Positions 46,501-57,320 of a stretch of 64,000 bases of DNA are shown piece after piece (position 1 is the first letter of the stretch; each line of letters starts with the position of its first letter). The DNA comes from Edaphochlamys debaryana (taxonomy: Eukaryota; Chlorophyta; Chlorophyceae; Chlamydomonadales). Below the pieces are notes generated by a model. It made no database searches, was not told the DNA's origin, and worked only from the letters and a program-made list of their open reading frames with translations. The position numbers were made by a program, and so were the translations under genes. Location of the stretch: the NCBI GenBank assembly GCA_016858145.1, contig JAEHOE010000059.1, positions 310,001 through 374,000 on the forward strand, given 5' to 3'.

Positions 46501-49500
46501 CCGACCCCTCCGCCTCCCAGCCCGAGCCCGCCCCGCCCGGCCGCCCGCCGCCGCCCCCGCCGCCCCACCACCTCTCCGCCACCAAGGCCCAGCCCAAGGG
46601 CCCGCTGGACGCCTGCTCCGCGCAGGCGGCGGTGGAGCACGTCAATACCGTTTGGTCCACCGCCAACATCTGTGGCATCCGGTCCCTGCCGGACGCCCTC
46701 AGCCCCGACTTCAGGTGCGTGTGCGGGGACGTCCATCATGAAAGGGCTGCCTGGTGCCAGCGCTTTGTAAATGTGTTCGCAGCTCCCCAGTCAGGGCTTG
46801 CGACGCGTAATACGCTTCGCCCCTCGACAATCATCTTTCCCTGAGTTTCCTCTACCCCTCCTCCATACCCTGCAAACTCCCTCCCTCCCTCCTCCCCGCG
46901 TCCTTCTCCCCACCCTCGTCTCCACCTAGCCCTTGGCCCCTCAGCTCTCACCCCTCACCGCGCTTCCGCCCCACCGCACCCCTCGACCCCACCCCCAGGA
47001 CGCGGCTGTACGACGAGCTGGTGCAGGCCGCGCGGCGCGAGCGCGAGGGCGGCGACCCGGAGCGCGGGCGCAGGGCCAACCTGAGCTACGGCCTGGAGGG
47101 GGGGCCGCTGGCCATGCCGCTGAGCGTGGGGCAGAAGCAGGTGGCGAGAGTGCACCCGCTGAGCGGGGTGAGCGGGGAACTGAGGGTGGGGTGGGGTGGG
47201 GGAGGGGTGGGGGGTTGAGGCCAGATGCTGTGGGATTGGGGAGGGGGGTCGGGTGGGTTCGAGTGGTGTGGGATCCTTGGGTGGGATTGGGGCAGGGGCG
47301 TGGGAAGGACGGGTCTGGTTGAATTCGTCATGCTTGTGTGGCACTAGGACTGACCTTGCGTCCCACCCGTCTCAACCCGCCCGCCCTCGACCCGTCGCCC
47401 CACAGCTGTTCACGCAGTACGAGTACCTGCCGTCCGAGTACGACAGAGTACGGCTGCAGGGGAAGTTTGACCGGCTCAAGCACAAGCTGGCGCAGGTGGG
47501 CGGGGTCGGCGCAGGGGAGTGGGTTCGGATGGGGCCCAGCGAGCGGCTGAGGAAACGCATGGAGGGAAATGCGCCGGGTACCAAAGGCGAACCCTTGAAT
47601 CGCAAGCAGGCTTGCGCCCTTGACCCGACCGTGTCGTGCCCGCACATGCCGCAGACGACCCCCGCCGAGTTCGTGGTGCGGGCGCCGCCCCCCGCCGTCA
47701 AGGGCGCCCCGGCCTTCTCCGAGTACACCTACGCAGGTGGGGCCGTGTAGGGGAGACCGGGGGGGGAGGCGTTCGGCGGTGGGGGAAAGGATTTTGGCTG
47801 TTGGGCTGCCGCGCGCTCGGCACAGGGGCGTCAGACCGTACGCGGACCAGACCACCCCCCTGACCTTCCTCTTTACTTACCCTCCCCCTCCCCCCCCTCC
47901 CCCCCAGTGGACCCCGCCGAGGCCTTTGACGCCACCATGCTGGCGGAGGCGGACCTGGAGCGGGCCAGGTGGGGGGGGGGTGGGGGGTTGGGGGGGAGCC
48001 TTGGTGGGGGAGGGGTCACGTCAGGGGGCAGGGCGGGCCAAGTCGGTTTGGGGTGGAAGGGTCCTTCTGCAGTCCTGAGGCCGGGCCCGAGTGGGTCGGG
48101 AGTTCGAGGTTGCAGGGCGTTGGGCTGGGCCTGGAGCAACGGGGCAGGTCCAGGAGGTACCGTACACCCGTGCCCAGGCGCATCGCCTGCCCTTCATCCT
48201 CACTCTCCCCTCCTCACCCTCCACATCCCTCTCCTCCACCCCAACCGCCCCCCCCTCTCCACCCCAGGGTGGTCGCCGGCCCCTTCTACCCCTCGGGCCG
48301 CCCCGACCCCGTCAAGCTGCTCCGCGGCCGCCTGGACGAGGCGCTCATGGGGCTGTGCAGGGGGCTCAGCGCGGACTGGCCCACGGGATTCCTGCAGGTG
48401 GGGTTGGGGCGGGGGTGGGGGTGGGTTACTTCTTTTGGGGGGGGCATAGGGGGAAGGATGGGGAGTCGGTGAGGGGGAGGGCCGTGGGATGGGGGAGCAG
48501 GAGTCCGAGACTGGGGCGCGCGCTCTCCAGCCCGTGGTCTGCTCCAAAGCGCTCAACCCGCACCAACCGCCCCAACCGCAGATCTTCGAGGACCGCAACG
48601 GCTCGGTGGTGGTCACGTTCGACCGCGCGCGCGCCGTTACCGAGGGCGACCTCACGTCGTACATGAACACCCTGGCCAAGCGGCACCACCTGGTGGCGGC
48701 GTTTCGACTTCTCAAGGTGGTTACAAGGGCGGTTGAGGCGGTTGGACACAATTGGTGGTTGGGAGATGGGGTGGTTAAGGTGGTTGGAAGTTGCGGCATG
48801 AGGGGACGTGGCGGGAGGGTGGGCCGTGGGCGCAAACCTGCCGGTACAAGGACGTATGGACTCTGATATGGGTCATGCTGCTGTGCGGAGCGCCTGCCCT
48901 AACCTCGGCCCTCACCTCGTCTTTGCCCCCCCCCCGCCCCCTCTTCCATTCCTCCCCCTGACAGGACGCCACACAGTGGGGCCTGGTGGACCCAGACCAG
49001 GGGGTGGTGTACTACGTCTTCTGGCCGCCGTGGGTACGACACAAGTGAGCACGCGGGGTGGTGGCCGGGGTGGGATGAGATGGGGTGCGGTGTTTGGGGT
49101 GTCGCAATAGCGTTGCACCGCTCCGGTTTGCGTCCGGTTTGTGGGGGGCGATGCAAGTGAGGACTCTGAGCCAGGGTGGGGCAGAGGCAACCAATGAGCA
49201 CTCCAGCGCAAATGGCCGGCCAACCACGTCCCACAGCTTGACCTCCGCTGCACCGCCCGTCCCTTGACCCTTCGCCTCCCTGCCCATTGCCTTCACCCTG
49301 TCAGGTACCTGGGCAATGCCGCCGCCGCTGCCTTTGGCGAGGCGGCCAACGGCCTCCCGGGCGAGCAGCCAGGCGGCAGCGGGGACAGCGACAGCGAGGC
49401 GGAGGACGGGGAGGACGGGCCCAGGGGGGCCTCGCTGGGCCTGGGCGGCTTCGACATGGGCCCCGGCGGGCCCGGCATGGGCATGTTTGGCGGCGCGGGC

Positions 49501-49602
49501 GGTACGGACTCGTACGGAGATCTGGTGGGAGGCGGCGGCGGGTACAGCTCTCGGGCGTACTCGATGAAGAGCGGCCGAGACGCCCTGAGGTCGGGTGGGT
49601 AA
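43575..49602 (+). CDS. Large protein with Ser-Arg-Pro-Ala-Ser repeats and a conserved-looking C-terminal domain
   Basis: Exons 43575-46714, 46999-47140, 47406-47495, 47655-47736, 47908-47968, 48268-48397, 48582-48716, 48965-49044 and 49305-49602 join in phase to about 1385 residues. The 3.1-kb first exon encodes an acidic head, then dozens of degenerate 10-20-residue repeats built on AGSRPASVAAGS, each with an Arg-Pro in a Ser/Ala/Gly context and probably disordered and phosphorylatable. An Ala/Glu-rich stretch follows. The later exons look globular (LFTQYEYLPSEYDRVRLQGK, VVAGPFYPSGRPDPVKLLRG, WGLVDPDQGVVYYVFWPPWV) and resemble no domain I can name. The tail is Gly-rich. The mix resembles flagellar or cytoskeletal scaffold proteins of algae, but that is only a guess. 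No membrane segment or signal peptide. Confidence 0.8.
44125..45540 (+). repeat. Coding repeat array, SRPAS type
   Basis: Repeated units of roughly 30-60 nt encode variants of GSRPASVAAGS, GSRPASGVAGS and GSRPLSAVPE. Spacing between units varies. The array also keeps the opposite strand open for about 690 codons, which is a by-product of composition. Confidence 0.85.
45306..45425 (+). repeat. Eight identical 15-bp units in the coding array
   Basis: GGCAGCGGTGTGCCC is repeated eight times without a single change and encodes Gly-Ser-Gly-Val-Pro. Exact identity in a region where all other repeats have drifted points to recent slippage or unequal exchange. Confidence 0.95.
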
Positions 49603-50421
49603 GAGTATTCATGGAACCGTTTGAGCTTGACACCGTTGTGGTTAAAGCTGCTGATTGTTAGAGCTGCGGTGGATGCGGCCATGGTAAGCATGTTTTGTGC
49701 ACGCGGCGCTGGGGTGGCCTGGTGTTTGGGGGAAGGCCGGGTTAAAGGGAGTGGGTTACGGAGTGTGGCTGAGGGTGCAGCAAAGCACGAAAGGGGTTAG
49801 ACAGGATGGATATTTGGTGCGTTTCGCAGACGGCCTCGATGCAGTGCAGGAAGAGGACTAGGGGCAGATGCTATGAGCGAAGGGGGCACGGTCTAGAGCG
49901 CACCGCACTAAGGGTAGATTGATTGGGAGGGAAGTCCCGCGTGCCAACGTCAGGGCGGTGTGTGCGGAAGGGCAACTGCCGCTGGTTAAGGGGCTGAATC
50001 AAAGCCCGTCAGGTTGCAGTTTGACGTCGTCTATGCGGCGCATTTCACCTCGATGTCAGGACCGCCAGTGTCACCTGTACCAGGAGAGCCAGTCGCCCGA
50101 TGCCAACTGAAGGAGGTGGGCCTGGTCTGAGCGGGGTCCAACCCCTGGCGCTTAACCTCGTTCGGGCCACCCCGGACCTCGTCCCTCGCCTCTTGCAAGG
50201 ACGCCAACGCCCGCCGGATTCCCCCAGTACGCCCCAGTTCCCCGGGGGGAACCCCGATTCCCCAGGGAACCCGGGCGGGCCCGTGCCGGTGAGTAAGGCG
50301 GGATCGTGCATGACGTCCTGCATGGCTTTACGCGCCGGTACAAACTTGACACAGAAAACGGCTCCGGCCTACACGATAGCTGCTCCGTTTGTTAGTCGAC
50401 AGGATACGTAGAACTGCAAGC
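49603..50421. other. Intergenic stretch
   Basis: 3' UTR of the repeat-protein gene and 5' flank of the membrane-protein gene. A CCCCAGTTCCCCGGGG-type low-complexity stretch lies near 50225-50275. No supported gene. Confidence 0.4.
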
Positions 50422-53364
50422 ATGAAGACCGGGTCAAGGCATTCTGACGCTGGCGTCGAAGTTCTCGCCGAAGCGACGACTTCTGAACACAGACCAAAAC
50501 ATCATAGGGATCATCATGCGAAACACAACTGGGACACGGAAATTGTCATGCCCATGCGCACCGGCTTGCGCGACGAGGAGGTGCCGCTGGGCCTGCGACT
50601 GGCGGGGGTGACGACAGGGTACCGACAGGTGCGCATAATGAGATGGTAACGCTTCGGCGGAGAGCGGGTAGTTGTGCACGCGCGGCCCAGGTTCGCACTC
50701 CTCCGCCTCGCCCCCACCCAGCTTCCTCCCCAACGGGCCCTGGCCGTGTGTCACCTGCTTCCAGTCGCTCACCCCCGGCTCATACAAACATACGCCCTGA
50801 CGCACCTCTCTTCCTGTTTCCTTGCGCAAAGGCGCCGCTGTCGGCTCCGCACCCACCGGCTCGTCTGCCTTTCCCCACCCCCACCCCTGCGAACCCCCCC
50901 TCCCCCCCAGGGCGGCAGCTACGGCGACTGCCTCTGGGGCCGGGGAGGACTATTCACGTGGCACAACCAGACGCTAAACAGCTGGACCATGATTTGGGGT
51001 GGGTCCGGGCAGGGGCCTCAGGGCGGAACCCCTGCTCGGGGCTGCGTTTGGTGGCTCCTCCGGGGGCGCCCAGACTCACAGCACCTCCACCAGCCATGTG
51101 CCCCCTTGCTTAACCCTCCTCCCCTTCACTCAGTCCGGCCCCCGTGCCTTGGCCGGGTTCTGGTGCTCTTTTGTCCACAACCACTTGCAGGTCCCTCTCC
51201 ACACACACCAGCACGACAACACACCCCACCTCGCCCACGCCCCCAGGCTGGATGCTGTCGACCGCGCTGCTGCGCTGGACGCTGCTCACGCTGAAGCCCA
51301 CGGGACTCGCCCTGGTGGCTTTCGTGTGCCTGTGGCTCACGCCCACCCTGCACCTGCCCTTCACCGTCGGTGAGGGGGGGCTGGGCGGAAAGGGTGTGGG
51401 GAGAGGCGTGTGTGTTTCGTGACGCGTGGGGCTGCCCACCCTGCTGGTTGTCACGCCAGCGATGCACCTGCCCTTCACCTTTGGTGGGGGAGGCAGGGAA
51501 TGAGGGGGTTGCAGGAGGGAGGGGGCGGCGGTCAGGGGGCTGGTGGCTTGGGGACCAGGCATGGACTAGTGTGTCATGGGCTCAGTAACCTCCGCCCCCT
51601 TGCCCTCCTCTCCCTCCCATGGCCACAGGCTACCACCAGTTCTTGTGTATGTCCCCGTACATCTTGCGAAGGCAAGCTGGACGGGGGAAGGAGCGACATG
51701 GGGCGAGCGGGGGGAAGAGGCGGCGTATGCGGGCAACCGGGGAGGCATGGTCACAGGGCGGGGCCGGGGACCGTGTGGCTCGCCTTGTCACGTGCTTCCC
51801 TCGACCTGGCCCTCCCACGCACCCGCAGGTGGCGCGCGCTGGACGTCATCTTCATCTTCGTTGCCTCGGTGCCGCTCACCTTTGCGCTGGCCTTCTTCGT
51901 GGTGCCCCTGCCCGCGGCGCTGGGCCTGACGGGGGTGACCCTGGGCCTGGCGCTGCACGCCTGGCACCACGCCGCCAGCCTCAAGGCGGGCGCCGAGATC
52001 GACAAGGGGGCCAACACGAGATACGTGGTGCGTGCGTGCTGCCGGCGAGCGCACTGGCGTAGGGGTTCCAGGGGCATGAGGGTGCCAGCTCTTGAGAGGG
52101 CCAGCTAGCAAGGGGCAAGAAAGGTGCATAGTGCGTGGAGCGGCCTTACAGTTGTGTTGAGGGGCGGCATGGGAATCACCCATTACAGCCCCCGTTCCCA
52201 CCCAGTTCACCGCCTTGCCCCCGTACCGCTCCCGCCTCCGCCCCTCGATTGCCGCTCTTCAGGGCTACGTGGTGATCGTCTACACCTTCCCCATCCTGCT
52301 CCAGGCAAGACGGGGGCCGTACACACACGGCAGCCGACAGCTGGGGCGGGGATGGGATGGGGGGCCAGGGGCCAGGGGCGCTGCATTGCCCACCGCAAGT
52401 GGTCCGCCGCCAACGCCCTGTGATGCGGGAGTGCACCGACCCACATCACTCAGACACTGCCCAATGTCCCCATGAGAGTGCACGGCTGTGTCTGACCCAG
52501 TCCAGCCCGACCGACTTCGCTCCCATCGCCCGACCCATATCGCCACCCTTGCCCGACCCACATCGCCCCCCCTGCCCGACCCACATCGCCCTTCCAACTT
52601 CCATCGCCTCGTCCAATGCCCACCCAATGCTCACCCACCCACCCGACAGGCCGGCGCCGACCTCCTGGACCTGGCGCTCGACGCTGACGGCCTGGGCCTG
52701 GGTCACGCCTGGCGCGGGGGGCAGGCGCACGACCGCTCCTTCGTGCCGGGGCTGGCGGCGGCGGTTGCCTTCAGCTTCGTGCACGGGGCGGCGACCTACG
52801 TGGCGTCATTCCCGGACGTGTGGGCGCCGGGGCGGTTCGACCTGGTGGTGAGGGGGGGAGAGAGGGGGCGGGGATTTGGGGTGGAGGGGTGGAGGGGGTG
52901 GGGTGGGATGCGTGGGGTGGGAGGGGGGAAGCGAAGCCCGGGCGGAGCTGTAAGGAAACTATATCCGCATGAATATGACACAACCATGGGCGGCTGGAGG
53001 TTGGAGGCTTCGTGCCCTCTAGCGGGCCCCGGAACGGCCCTCGTGGATCCGTGAACGGGCAGGTCCGTAGGTGCTGTGCACCTGCCACGCAACCCTCTCC
53101 GCCCCCTCCCCTCCAACCACTCCCTCCCCAACCCATGTGGGTGCCCCGCCCCGCCCAGCAGCACTCGCACGTGGCCATCACGGGCACCCAGCCACCCGCC
53201 GTGCCTGACACGAACCCACTCCCGCACCCCCCTCTGCCCCCTCCACCCCCCAGGGCGCCGCCCAGCAGCACATGCACGTGGCCATCGTGGGCACGCACGC
53301 GCTCGAGTGGCTCTTCCTCATCCACATGTTCCAGCGGAAGCGGGCGGCGGCGGGGCACGTGTGA
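50422..53364 (+). CDS. Polytopic membrane protein, function unknown
   Basis: Exons 50422-50628, 50911-50998, 51247-51369, 51629-51671, 51829-52027, 52206-52304, 52650-52847 and 53254-53364 join in phase to about 355 residues. After a His-rich cytosolic-type N-terminus there are about five to seven hydrophobic spans: LTLKPTGLALVAFVCLWL, ALDVIFIFVASVPLTFALAF, LPAALGLTGVTLGLALHAW, LQGYVVIVYTFPILLQ, FVPGLAAAVAFSFVHGAATY and HMHVAIVGTHALEWLFLIHM. The protein ends with a short basic tail (FQRKRAAAGHV). His residues recur in or near the spans. The start was chosen as the first ATG in the only open frame. I cannot assign a family. Exons ending at 51671 and 52304 have GC donors. A copy of its last exon lies at 62842-62952. 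Confidence 0.65.
51403..51425 (+). repeat. Shared intron core motif, sense copy in the membrane-protein gene
   Basis: Reads GCGTGTGTGTTTCGTGACGC about 35-55 nt after the donor GTGAGGGGGGG. The same string, with the following GTGGGG, is in the FtsJ copy B intron at 12294-12330 on the other strand. Confidence 0.8.
51445..51482 (+). repeat. Intronic echo of the end of exon 51247-51369 with donor
   Basis: TGCACCTGCCCTTCACC is repeated exactly, and the echo is again followed by a GGTG donor. It sits directly after the shared intron core at 51403-51425. Confidence 0.85.
52540..52612. repeat. Intronic 24-bp tandem repeat
   Basis: Three imperfect copies of TGCCCGACCCACATCGCC with C-rich spacers, within the intron before exon 52650. 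It provides a long pyrimidine-rich tract before the acceptor. Confidence 0.7.
53147..53206 (+). repeat. Intronic echo of the last exon of the membrane-protein gene
   Basis: CGCCCAGCAGCACTCGCACG and GTGGCCATCACGGGCACCCA mirror the real exon at 53254 (CGCCCAGCAGCACATGCACG, GTGGCCATCGTGGGCACGCA). A weak antisense core, TGACACGAACCCACTCCCGC, lies between echo and acceptor. Confidence 0.8.
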
Positions 53365-53702
53365 CGAGCGAGGCGCGTGCTGGGCAGCAGCTGGCGTGCG
53401 GAACGTGTGGCGTGGCGCGCGTGGCGCGGCGTGCTGGGGCGCACATGGCAGACCGGCAGGTGGCAGAGTTAGCGCAGGCGCAGCGTTGGGTGTGTGGCTG
53501 GGGCATGTTAAGAGCTGGGGGCTTCCTCGATAGACAGATGAGGGGTGGGTGCAAGGCCAGGCACGTGTGCACCAGGAGCTGAAAGTAGTGAGCTGTTAGC
53601 TGTGAGCTTGTGTGTGGAGAGCCGAGAGTGGAGGGTCGACCGGGAGTCAAGCAAGGAGCAACCGACCTGAGGCCTGGGCTATGCCCCCTGATGCCCCTGA
53701 CC

Positions 53703-53943
53703 CGGGAGGCAGTGTTGCTATCTTAGTCGGTTAGTCGGCTGGACAGTCGGCCGGCGCCGGCTAATCTGAAGGAAATCCGGAGTTAGCCGGCAGTCCAGCC
53801 GACTAACTTTGGGCTGGCGCCCTAGGCCAGCCGACTAACCCGTGCCAATCCGCCACCGCCAGCCGGCTAAAAGGGCCGGTGCTGGCGGATTAGCCGCCAG
53901 CTCAGCCGACTAATCCCAGGGAAGATAGCAACACTGCCGGGAG
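53703..53943. mobile_element. MITE-like element with terminal inverted repeats and 6-bp target duplication
   Basis: The 16-bp ends GCAGTGTTGCTATCTT (53709-53724) and its exact reverse complement (53922-53937) are flanked on both sides by CGGGAG (53703-53708 and 53938-53943). The inside is a chain of shorter inverted repeats built on TTAGTCGGCTGG and CAGCCGACTAA, so the whole unit can fold. There is no ORF, so it would depend on a transposase elsewhere. It lies 340 nt after the stop of the membrane-protein gene. Confidence 0.85.
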
Positions 53944-54627
53944 GGCCCAGACTGCCCGAGCACCAATCAGCCGTTCATCGACCGAGCTTACAGCGGTTGC
54001 CCTCAGCCCTAGCAACCTAGTGCATTTCTGCATTCCCTGTGACCCTGTCTCTCGGCTGCGCGCGACGCTGCCTGCAACGTCCGGAGTACCAGGCCGGTGC
54101 CTTACCCCGCCCGCTTAAGCACAACCAAAGCGTTCCATGTCCCCATCAGGCACCCTCCACACTGCCCCAGGCTGCCGCATGTCATGCTGTCTCTCCTTCC
54201 GTCCACCACGCCCCCGCTAGCTAGCGCGTGCAATCCTGTACCTCCTGCTGGCAACCTGCGCCCGCTTCGCAAAGTTGCATGGGCCAAGCCGAGCCGCCGC
54301 CACTACCAGTACCGCCGCTGCTGCCGGGTTCGTTGCGCTCAAAGACCGGGCACCTCTGCTGCCCACGCCCGCACCAGAAGTGTCGTGACGGCCTGCAGGG
54401 TGGGAGGGCAATCAACAAGCGCGTCAAGCGGGGGTTGACGAGCGCAGGAAGGACCATGCAACTTTGAGCGTATTGGTAGCAGTTTGCCAGGGTGACCCGG
54501 CCGGCCGCCGAAGCCTAAGTAAGCTGGCGGCTCACATGGCACATGGCACACACGTGGCCCTCGCCTGCACTCTATCCCATTCCCACCTGCCAGCCGCTGT
54601 TGGTGCACGTGCGGCTTAGCGGCCGCC
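53944..54627. other. Intergenic stretch
   Basis: Between the MITE and the minus-strand coiled-coil gene; probably holds the 3' UTR of that gene. Nothing else supported. Confidence 0.4.
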
Positions 54628-57320
54628 CTAGGAGGCGGCCCCCACGGCCGTGCCGTGCTCCGCCGGCTCCGAGGCCGTGCCCGCGGCCGCCTGCTGCTGA
54701 GGGGTGAGGGCGCGCATGGTGGGAGACAGGTGAGAGGCCAGCGTTATGCAGTGGTCTTGCTAGTTGGAATGCTGCAAGCTTAGGAGCTCGGTGGGGTGCA
54801 CCCCCTTACGGCAACGGAAGACCCAGCGCCACAGCACACGCAGCCGCAGCCGCACCTGCTCCTCCTCGCCCTCCTCCTCCCCCTCGCTCTCCTCCTCCTC
54901 CTCCTCCTCGCCCTCCTCCTCCACCCCCGCCGCCGCCGCGGCGGCCGCGACCGCCTGCTTGCGCTCCTCCTCCGCCTGCTGGGCCATGCGCTGCAGCGCC
55001 GCCAGCAGCTCCTGCGCCAGCTCCGCCATGGTGCCCACGTCGTTGCGCACGCGGTACGGCGCGTGCTCGTGCACCGGGTCGACGTGGCGCAGGTCCGCCA
55101 GCACGTCGCGCGCGGGGCGGGGGGCGGGCGGCGTGGAGGCCTGGGGGGGGGCGGGGCAGGCGGGCGGCAGGCAGGCGCTGGGCGATGCGAGGCGTGCGTG
55201 CAACGGAGCAGGCATGGGCAAGGCATGAGCAAGGCATGGGCAGGGTCATGCAGCGTGGAGCAGGCCTAAGGCGAAGCGGTCCGCCTCCAACCCTTTTTAT
55301 GTGTGCGCAGCCCCGCCGTACGCCCGTACATACACCCGTACGCCCGTACACCCACCGCAGCGGCCTCCCGCTCCTTCATCCGCTTGCGCTGCTTGCCCCC
55401 GCCGGTGCCGCCGAAGTCCTTCCGCAGCGTCGCCTCCTCCTCCCCCTCCAGGTCCAGCTTGCGGGGGGCCATGCTGCTGCTGCCCCCGCCGCCGCCACCG
55501 ACAGCGCGGCTGACGGCGGCGCGCAAGCCGGGGCTGGCGTTGCTCCACACCTTCTTCCACGCCACGCGGGAGCTGCGGCCGCGGGAGGGGCCGCCGCCGC
55601 TGGCGGCCGACGGCGCCGACGTCGACGGCGCCTCGGAGTTGTCCTCCGCGGTGGGCGGCTTGGTGCCCACGGCCTGGGGAATCAAGGGGAAAGCGTGTGG
55701 TCGTTACCGGTCCGCCCACCGCAACTGATGCATGATGAGGTGCCGCACAGGTTCTTGAGGCCTGCAGCGCCTCCAGCCCACCCCAACAGCTCCTTCCCTG
55801 CCCCTGCCCCTGCCCCCAGCCACGCCCCCGCCTCACCATCTGCACCGTCTGCTTGGTGGTGTCGAAGTAGCTGTACAGCAGCGTGTTGATGGCGTCCATC
55901 AGGGGGCCCAGCACTTGCAAGCAGCCCACCTGCACCGCCAGGGGCGAGCCCAGCACCTCCTCCAGCCCCTCCAGCACCCTCACCAGGGCCCGCACCGCCT
56001 CCTCCAGGTACTGCGGCATGTGCCGCTCCTCCGTCACCTGGGCCAGCTCGCCATAGTCCTGCAGCAGGCGGGCGCTGCCCGGCACGCTGCCGCTGCCCGC
56101 CGGGTGCTCCCCCTCCTGCTCCGCCTCCTTCCGCGCGAGCGCGTCCGCGAGGTCCTTGTTGGCGGCCTTCAGGGCCACCAGCTTGTCGCCGGCCTCCTTA
56201 TGCTGCAGGGCGGGGCGGGTTAGGGGCAGCGGCAGCGAAAGCAAGGGCGCGGGGCTCAGCAGTGCGCAGGTGGAGGCGGGGCCAGCGTGCGGCGGCGGAA
56301 GGGTACCGGTAGTGCGAGCGTGCGTGCGTGGCAAAGCGGGGGCATGGTACCCATGCAGCGCGGCTCCCCCTCTCCCTCTGCCGCCCAGTCGGCTCACCAG
56401 GTCCTCGTGGCAGCGGAGGTGCTGCAGCATCAGCACCAGCTCCCGGTATAACTCCTTGCTCACCTGCGGGAGCGAGGGAGCGTGTGTGTGTGTGTGACAA
56501 GCTTCAAGTGGGGAAGGAGGGAGCCGAAAGGCGCGAGCTGCCGGTACGCAGCGCAAGCCACCGCTGCTCTTCGTCCGCCCCCCACCTCCTCCCCGCCCTC
56601 CCTCCCTGCCTCCCCGGTCTGGCGGACCCTCCGGGGGGGCTCCCCGCCCTCCATCCCTCCCTGCCTCCCCGGTCAGCTCACCTTGACCACCTCCAGGGCG
56701 CCGTGCGAGTCCAGGAGCACCACCAGCGCCCCCGCCTCGCGCTCCGTCCTAATGCCCTCATCCACGCCCCCAACCAGCTCCTTGAACATGGCACAGGCGC
56801 CGGAGACAACCACCCTCTCCTCCTGCATCCGCGGCAGGGTCACAGCCCCCAGGGCCTGTACCCCCGCTAGCGTCACCTCCATCTGCATGGAGAGCTTCAG
56901 GCCGGCCTGCAGTTTCCCCTTCCTCAGCAAGTCTAGGCACGCCTCCAGATCCCGGTTCCGCTGCTGGGCGTTTGCCACGGCCTTCTCTGCGGGGGTGAGG
57001 ACCGGCGTCGCGCCGGCCCTCGCCGCGCTCGTGGCTCGCCACAGCCGCGGGGAGTGCCCCGGCGGCGTGCGGGCGGCCGCGGTCCCGGGGGTCACCGCAG
57101 CCACGTCAGCTCCCGGGCTTGCTCCCGGGGCTGCGCCGCCGCCGGCCGCCGCACCCAGCGACGCTCGCAGGGCTGCCGCGGGGGTAACAGCGTCCTCGTC
57201 GCCGGGGTGCTGATGCTGCGCGCCCGGCGAAGCGGGCGAGGGGTCCACCGCCGGCCCGGCTGACCGCGAGACCGCCTCGGGCGACCGCCTGAGCGCCTCT
57301 CGCGGCGGGGAGCCCTCCAT
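54628..57320 (-). CDS. Acidic coiled-coil protein, function unknown
   Basis: Exons 57320-56682, 56463-56398, 56202-55837, 55673-55356, 55140-54856 and 54696-54628 join in phase to about 580 residues. The head is Ala/Pro/Ser-rich. A helical middle follows (VLTPAEKAVANAQQRNRDLE and KLQAGLKLSMQMEVTLAGVQ), then HKEAGDKLVALKAANKDLAD and a conserved-looking helical block (PQYLEEAVRALVRVLEGLEE, MDAINTLLYSYFDTTKQTVQ). After a Gly/Ser linker with a basic patch (GGKQRKRMKEREAAA) the end is a coiled coil with a long Glu run. The last exon was chosen because a strong donor GAGCAG/GTGCGG joins in phase to QQAAAGTASEPAEHGTAVGA and a stop. Reading through instead would stop at 54760. No domain recognised; a scaffold or cytoskeletal role is only a guess. 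Confidence 0.65.

Noticed and set aside
54764..55269. Plus-strand ORFs rich in Ser and Leu over the coiled-coil gene
   Set aside because: Reverse complement of Glu codons (GAG to CTC) makes Leu/Ser-rich shadows; the minus-strand model has phase-consistent splicing.
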